This document shows positions 60,488 through 64,000 of a DNA stretch of 64,000 bases, piece by piece; position 1 is the stretch's first letter, and the number at the start of each line of letters is the position of its first letter. Source of the stretch: Craurococcus roseus (lineage in GTDB: Bacteria > Pseudomonadota > Alphaproteobacteria > Acetobacterales > Acetobacteraceae); NCBI RefSeq assembly GCF_039523795.1, contig NZ_BAAAFZ010000015.1, positions 62,001 to 126,000 of the forward strand. The letters are read 5' to 3'. The position numbers were made by a program, and so were the translations under genes. The notes beneath the pieces are model-generated. The model saw only the letters and a program-made list of their open reading frames with translations, made no database searches and was not told the origin of the DNA.

Positions 60488-60916
60488 CTACAGCGTCTTG
60501 CGGAACCAGATCCGGCTGTGCCCCGGAGGCATGCCGTCCAGCCGGCCGAATTCGGTGTAGCCGTGCCGGGTCCAGAAGTGCGGCGCCTGGAAGCTGAAGG
60601 TGTCGGTGTAGGCGTCGGTGCAGCCGCGCGCCCGCGCGATGGCTTCTGCCCGGTCCAGCATGGCGCCGCCGACGCCCTGGCCGCGCATGTCGGGCGCCAT
60701 CCACAGCCAGTCGATGAACATCCAGTTCCAGTAAGTGAGGCCGAGCAGCCCGCCCTTCACCACAGAGTCGATCCGCGCCAGCACCGTGACCGGCTCGCGG
60801 TCGTAGGAACCGCCCATCTCCTGGTTGAAGGCGTGCAGCCCGCGCTGGATGGCGCTGACCGCCTCCATTTCCGGGAACTCGTCCTCGCTGATCTCGACTT
60901 GGCCGCCCGCGCTCAT
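60488..60916 (-). CDS. GNAT-family N-acetyltransferase
   Basis: A 142-residue acetyltransferase with the acetyl-CoA loop RGQGVGGAMLDRAEAIARARG (about residues 79-99) and the C-terminal strand FWTRHGYTEFGRLDGMPPGH. The start at 60916 removes Arg-rich shadow sequence that lies over the CopD-like gene. It is the middle gene of a three-gene run with the membrane protein and methyltransferase. Substrate unknown. Confidence 0.83.
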   Translation of the reverse strand: MSAGGQVEISEDEFPEMEAVSAIQRGLHAFNQEMGGSYDREPVTVLARIDSVVKGGLLGLTYWNWMFIDWLWMAPDMRGQGVGGAMLDRAEAIARARGCTDAYTDTFSFQAPHFWTRHGYTEFGRLDGMPPGHSRIWFRKTL

Positions 60917-60923
60917 CTCGCTC

Positions 60924-61385
60924 TCATCCGCCGAAGCGCCCCCAGGCCGCCACCGCCACGGTGAGCAGCCCGAGGATGAAGTTGATCGACACCAGTTGGC
61001 GAACCTTGTCGGCGTTCGCCGCCGCATCCGCCGTGTTCCCAGCCGCACGCGCCGTCCGGAACGCCCGCCACGGACCGAAGAACAGCGCCAGGTAGATGCC
61101 CGCCATCACCAGCCCCGTCAGGTGCATCAGGTGTATGTGCCAGCCGGAGCCGCGGAAGCCGCCGTACCAGAAGAACAGCAGCGCCCAGCCGGTCAGCAGC
61201 AGGGCCGGCATGGCGTGCCACACGATCAGGAAGAAGCGCCGCAGCGCGCCCTCGTGCAAGGCGAGCCGCGCCGGCGGTTCCAGCTCCGCGAGCGCCGGCC
61301 GCAGCGCCAGGAGCGCGAAGCCCATGCCGCCGACCCAGAGGACAGCGCCGAGGACGTGCAAGGAGTAGAGCAGTTGGCCGAGCAT
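60924..61385 (-). CDS. CopD-family / DUF-type four-helix membrane protein
   Basis: A 153-residue inner-membrane protein with four segments (LLYSLHVLGAVLWVGGMGFALLAL; AMPALLLTGWALLFFWYGG; MHLTGLVMAGIYLALFF; INFILGLLTVAVAAW). HVLGAVLWVGGM and conserved His in WHAMP and WHIHLMHLTG fit the CopD/cytochrome-b-like family that may bind haem or copper. Next to the GNAT gene, 7 bases apart. Confidence 0.78.
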   Translation of the reverse strand: MLGQLLYSLHVLGAVLWVGGMGFALLALRPALAELEPPARLALHEGALRRFFLIVWHAMPALLLTGWALLFFWYGGFRGSGWHIHLMHLTGLVMAGIYLALFFGPWRAFRTARAAGNTADAAANADKVRQLVSINFILGLLTVAVAAWGRFGG

Positions 61386-61403
61386 GGCGCGGGGTTTTTC
61401 CGT

Positions 61404-62051
61404 TCAGCGGCGGGGAAACGATGATGACAAGGCGATGACGGCTTCTGCGAGGGCCCGCGCTTCCGCCGCCGCCGCGGAGCGCGGCGCCGCTTCCGTCACC
61501 GCGAGGCCGTCGAGGAAGGCCGAGGCGAAATGCGCCCGGTTGCCGAGGCATTGCTCAAGCAGCGGCACCTCCATCTCCTTGAGCGCCGCCGCCACGCGGT
61601 CGCGCATCTTGCCTTGCGCGGGCACCCGGTTGAGCAAAGCCCGCAAAAGGCGCTTCTCCTCCGCCGCCAGCCGCCGCGTCCCTTCGCTCGCCCAAAGGTC
61701 GGCGGGCGAGGGCTGCACCGGCATGAGCACAAGGTCCGCGGCTCGGATAGCCACCTTGGCATCGGTGCCGGCGTGGGGCGGGGTGTCGAGCACCACGACG
61801 TCGTGGCTCCGCCGCAACTTGTCCAAGGCGGTCGGCACACGCCAGCCGGACGGGTGGGCGAAGGAGAGCGACGCCAACCCGTCCGCGCGCCGCTGCCGCT
61901 CCTCGTGCCAGCGGGTCACGGAGCCTTGGGGGTCGGTGTCGAGCAACCCGACGCGCCGCCCTTCGGCCGCGAGCACGGCGGCGAGGTTGACGGCCACCGT
62001 GGACTTGCCGGACCCGCCCTTCTGCTGCGCCACCGCGACTACGAAAGCCAT
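61404..62051 (-). CDS. ParA-family ATPase
   Basis: A 215-residue MinD/ParA ATPase with the deviant Walker A QKGGSGKSTVAVNLA (about residues 10-24), LLDTDPQGSVTRWHEER (about 38-54), and VVVLDTPPHAGT. No ParB, centromere-like repeats or partner gene is seen, so it is an orphan that may position a protein complex or belong to a decayed partition system. Its start is not near another gene on its strand. Confidence 0.85.
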   Translation of the reverse strand: MAFVVAVAQQKGGSGKSTVAVNLAAVLAAEGRRVGLLDTDPQGSVTRWHEERQRRADGLASLSFAHPSGWRVPTALDKLRRSHDVVVLDTPPHAGTDAKVAIRAADLVLMPVQPSPADLWASEGTRRLAAEEKRLLRALLNRVPAQGKMRDRVAAALKEMEVPLLEQCLGNRAHFASAFLDGLAVTEAAPRSAAAAEARALAEAVIALSSSFPRR

Positions 62052-62153
62052 TCACGCGCCTCCTCCCGGCAGCGGGGGAGGCTAGAGCACGATCGGGTAG
62101 GCCGGAACAGGCCGCCGCGACAGCGACGGGGCGACGCGCTCCGCTCCGACGGT

Positions 62154-62432
62154 TCAGCGGCGTTCGGTCGGGCGCGCCGCTTCGCCGGACGGCGAGCGCT
62201 GCGTCGCCGAGGACGGCGTGCTGTTCGGGTCCGTGGGGGAAGGCGTTCCGGACGGCGTCGGGTTGAGCGAGCTGCTGGGCGGCATCTGCGCCCCGGACCC
62301 CGTCGCCGACTGCGAGCGGGACGCCCCGGTCGTCGCTTCGGGCTGGCCCGTGTTGTCGCGTTGGAAGAAGAGCACCAGCGCGGCGATGACCGCGATGACG
62401 GGGATGATGAGGAAGAGGGGCTTACGCTGCAT
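62154..62432 (-). CDS. Small single-pass membrane protein with Ser/Thr/Pro-rich tail
   Basis: A 92-residue protein with a basic N-terminus and one membrane segment (PLFLIIPVIAVIAALVLFF, about residues 5-23), then a disordered tail rich in Ser, Thr, Pro and Gly. It could sit in the inner membrane with the tail in the periplasm. No family recognised. Divergent from nnrDE with 81 bases between. Confidence 0.6.
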   Translation of the reverse strand: MQRKPLFLIIPVIAVIAALVLFFQRDNTGQPEATTGASRSQSATGSGAQMPPSSSLNPTPSGTPSPTDPNSTPSSATQRSPSGEAARPTERR

Positions 62433-62513
62433 GGACCTTACCGGGGGTGTTCCGCCACCGTAGCGCGCGAAGCGGCCGGCGGTTCGCCGGCGCCCCTCGT
62501 GGGAGGCCTGTGC

Positions 62514-63974
62514 ATGACCCTGGAGCTGCTGACCCCGGCCGAGATGGCGCGGGCCGACGCGGCGGCGATCGCGGGCGGAGTGCCCGGCATCGCGCTGATG
62601 GAGGCCGCAGGCCGCGCGGTGGCACGGGCGGCGCGGGCGCGGTTCCGCCCGTGCCGGACGCTGGTGCTTGCCGGGCCGGGCAACAACGGCGGCGACGGCT
62701 ACGTCGCGGCCCGCCTCCTGGAACGGCGGGGCTGGCCGGTGGCGGTCGCCATCCTGGCGCTCCCGCGGCCCGGCGGCGACGCGGCCTGGGCGGCCGCCCG
62801 GTGGCGCGGGCCGGTGGTGCCTTTCGCTCCCGCGGAGGCCCGGCGCGCCGGGCTGGTGGTGGACGCGGTGTTCGGCGCCGGCCTCGCGCGCGACCTGGAC
62901 GGCGTCGCCGCCGAAACGCTCGCCGCCGCGTCCGCGCCGATCCTGGCGGTGGACGTGCCCTCCGGGCTCGACGGCGGAACCGGCGCGGTGCGCGGCTTCG
63001 CGCCTCAGGCGGCGCTGACCGTCACGTTCTTCCGTCGCAAGCCCGGACACCTGCTGCTGCCGGGCCGGAAGCTGTGCGGCGACGTGCTGCTGGCCGACAT
63101 CGGGCTGGCGGCTTCCGTGCTGCCCGGAGTCGGGCCGCGCGCGTTCCGCAACGGGCCCGGCCTGTGGTCGCTGCCCGCCTTGTCACCTAGCGGCCACAAG
63201 TACACGCGCGGCCACCTCACGATCGTCGGCGGCGATGCGATGACCGGCGCGGCGCGCTTGGCCGCCGGCGCCGCGCACCGGGCGGGGGCCGGCCTCGTCA
63301 CCGTCGCCGCGCCGGACGCGGCCGCGGCGGCGGTCTACCGCGCCGGCGATCCGGCCACGATCGTCTCCGAGGAGCCGGTCCCGGTGCTGCTGGACGACGG
63401 GCGCCGCGCCGTGTGGCTGCTCGGCCCCGGACTGCCGCCGACGCCGCGGACGCGCGGGACGCTGCGGCGCGTCATCGACGCGGGCCGCACGGCGGTCGTG
63501 GACGCGGGCGCGCTCTTGGCCTGCGCCGACGCGCCGGAAGCGCTCGCGGGCGCCGCCGTGCTCACGCCTCACGCCGGCGAGTTCGCGCGGGTCTTCGGCC
63601 CCGTGGGCGGCGACAAGCCGGCCGCCGCCCGCGCCGCCGCCGCGCGCACGGGCGCCGTCGTGTTGCTGAAGGGCGCCGACACCGTGGTCGCAGCGCCGGA
63701 CGGCCGCGTCGCCATCAACGACAACGCGCCGCCGAGCCTCGCCATCGGCGGCACCGGCGACGTGCTCGCCGGCATCATCGCCGCGCTGCTGTGCCGGGGC
63801 ATGGCGCCGTTCGACGCCGCTGCGGCTGGGGCTTGGCTGCACGGCGAGGCGGCCCGGCTGCGGCCCGGACCCGGCCTCGTGCCCGCCGACCTGATCAATC
63901 TGTTGCCAGGAGCCCTCGCGCACGCAGGCGGCACAGGATTCGGAGATGAAATCGCGCTAGGTTTCACCACGTAA
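62514..63974 (+). CDS. nnr: Bifunctional NAD(P)H-hydrate epimerase / ADP-dependent dehydratase
   Basis: A 486-residue repair enzyme that restores hydrated NADH and NADPH. The N-terminal epimerase (about 1-205) has PAEMARADAAAIAGGVPGIALMEAAG and the AGPGNNGGDGYVAARLL loop with VDVPSGLDG. The C-terminal dehydratase (about 215-486) has HKYTRGHLTIVGG, LLGPGLPP and NDNAPPSLAIGGTGDVLAGIIAALL. Both active-site regions appear intact. ATG 62514 lies 9 bases after GGGAGG. Confidence 0.93.
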   Translation: MTLELLTPAEMARADAAAIAGGVPGIALMEAAGRAVARAARARFRPCRTLVLAGPGNNGGDGYVAARLLERRGWPVAVAILALPRPGGDAAWAAARWRGPVVPFAPAEARRAGLVVDAVFGAGLARDLDGVAAETLAAASAPILAVDVPSGLDGGTGAVRGFAPQAALTVTFFRRKPGHLLLPGRKLCGDVLLADIGLAASVLPGVGPRAFRNGPGLWSLPALSPSGHKYTRGHLTIVGGDAMTGAARLAAGAAHRAGAGLVTVAAPDAAAAAVYRAGDPATIVSEEPVPVLLDDGRRAVWLLGPGLPPTPRTRGTLRRVIDAGRTAVVDAGALLACADAPEALAGAAVLTPHAGEFARVFGPVGGDKPAAARAAAARTGAVVLLKGADTVVAAPDGRVAINDNAPPSLAIGGTGDVLAGIIAALLCRGMAPFDAAAAGAWLHGEAARLRPGPGLVPADLINLLPGALAHAGGTGFGDEIALGFTT

Positions 63975-64000
63975 ATCGTCGCGAGCAACTGGGACGAGTC

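Overview
The window is very GC-rich DNA with a strong G/C third-position bias, frequent GTG and TTG starts, and many ATGA/GTGA gene overlaps. Gene content (glutathione-linked formaldehyde oxidation, XoxF/PQQ genes, M81/M20 hydrolase clusters, CreA, an LpxB neighbourhood) points to an alphaproteobacterium, most likely Rhodospirillales/Acetobacteraceae (Roseomonas-like). The genus is an inference.

Positions 1-24.3 kb form one methylotrophy block. In order: glutathione-dependent formaldehyde dehydrogenase (5' end outside the window) and S-formylglutathione hydrolase; a TonB protein; an unknown lipoprotein; a TonB-dependent receptor; a DUF3280-type protein; a PQQ-associated ABC transporter with a YVTN beta-propeller and an exported partner (a lut-like lanthanide uptake set); a CXXCW rhodanese-like protein; xoxJ, xoxG and xoxF; two unknown exported proteins; a two-subunit NAD formate dehydrogenase; pqqA and pqqE; and the SoxH-like/SoxYZ-like 'quinoprotein relay' pair. 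Together these could bring in lanthanide, make part of PQQ, oxidise methanol in the periplasm and carry formaldehyde through formate to CO2. XoxF carries the extra Asp of lanthanide-dependent enzymes. pqqB, pqqC, pqqD, gfa and mxaFI are not in the window.

Positions 24.4-36.8 kb are mixed: a small conserved-looking protein, an FAD dehydrogenase, a DUF418 membrane protein, an M20 peptidase, an EF-hand protein, a Met/Gly-rich lipoprotein, CreA and gamma-glutamyltransferase. A gene-poor stretch (33.8-34.7 kb) holds a four-copy, regularly spaced repeat array. It is followed by an orphan membrane protein and a ComM/YifB ATPase.

Positions 36.9-43.4 kb are a cluster of amide/peptide-bond hydrolases (M19 dipeptidase, acetylpolyamine amidohydrolase, ArgE/DapE deacylase, carbamoylase-type hydrolase, M81 peptidase). 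Positions 43.6-48.1 kb hold a single-domain response regulator, KDG kinase plus KDPG aldolase, an iron-type alcohol dehydrogenase and a degenerate EAL protein. From 48.4 kb onward the genes are mostly housekeeping: fused SecDF, a GnnA-like oxidoreductase, LpxB, HisI, Zur with a duplicated His motif, a nudF-alaX-sseA-metC operon, an EamA transporter, a quinone-oxidoreductase-like enzyme, a methyltransferase/GNAT/CopD run, ParA and the bifunctional NAD(P)HX repair enzyme. No rRNA, tRNA, insertion sequence or CRISPR array was seen.
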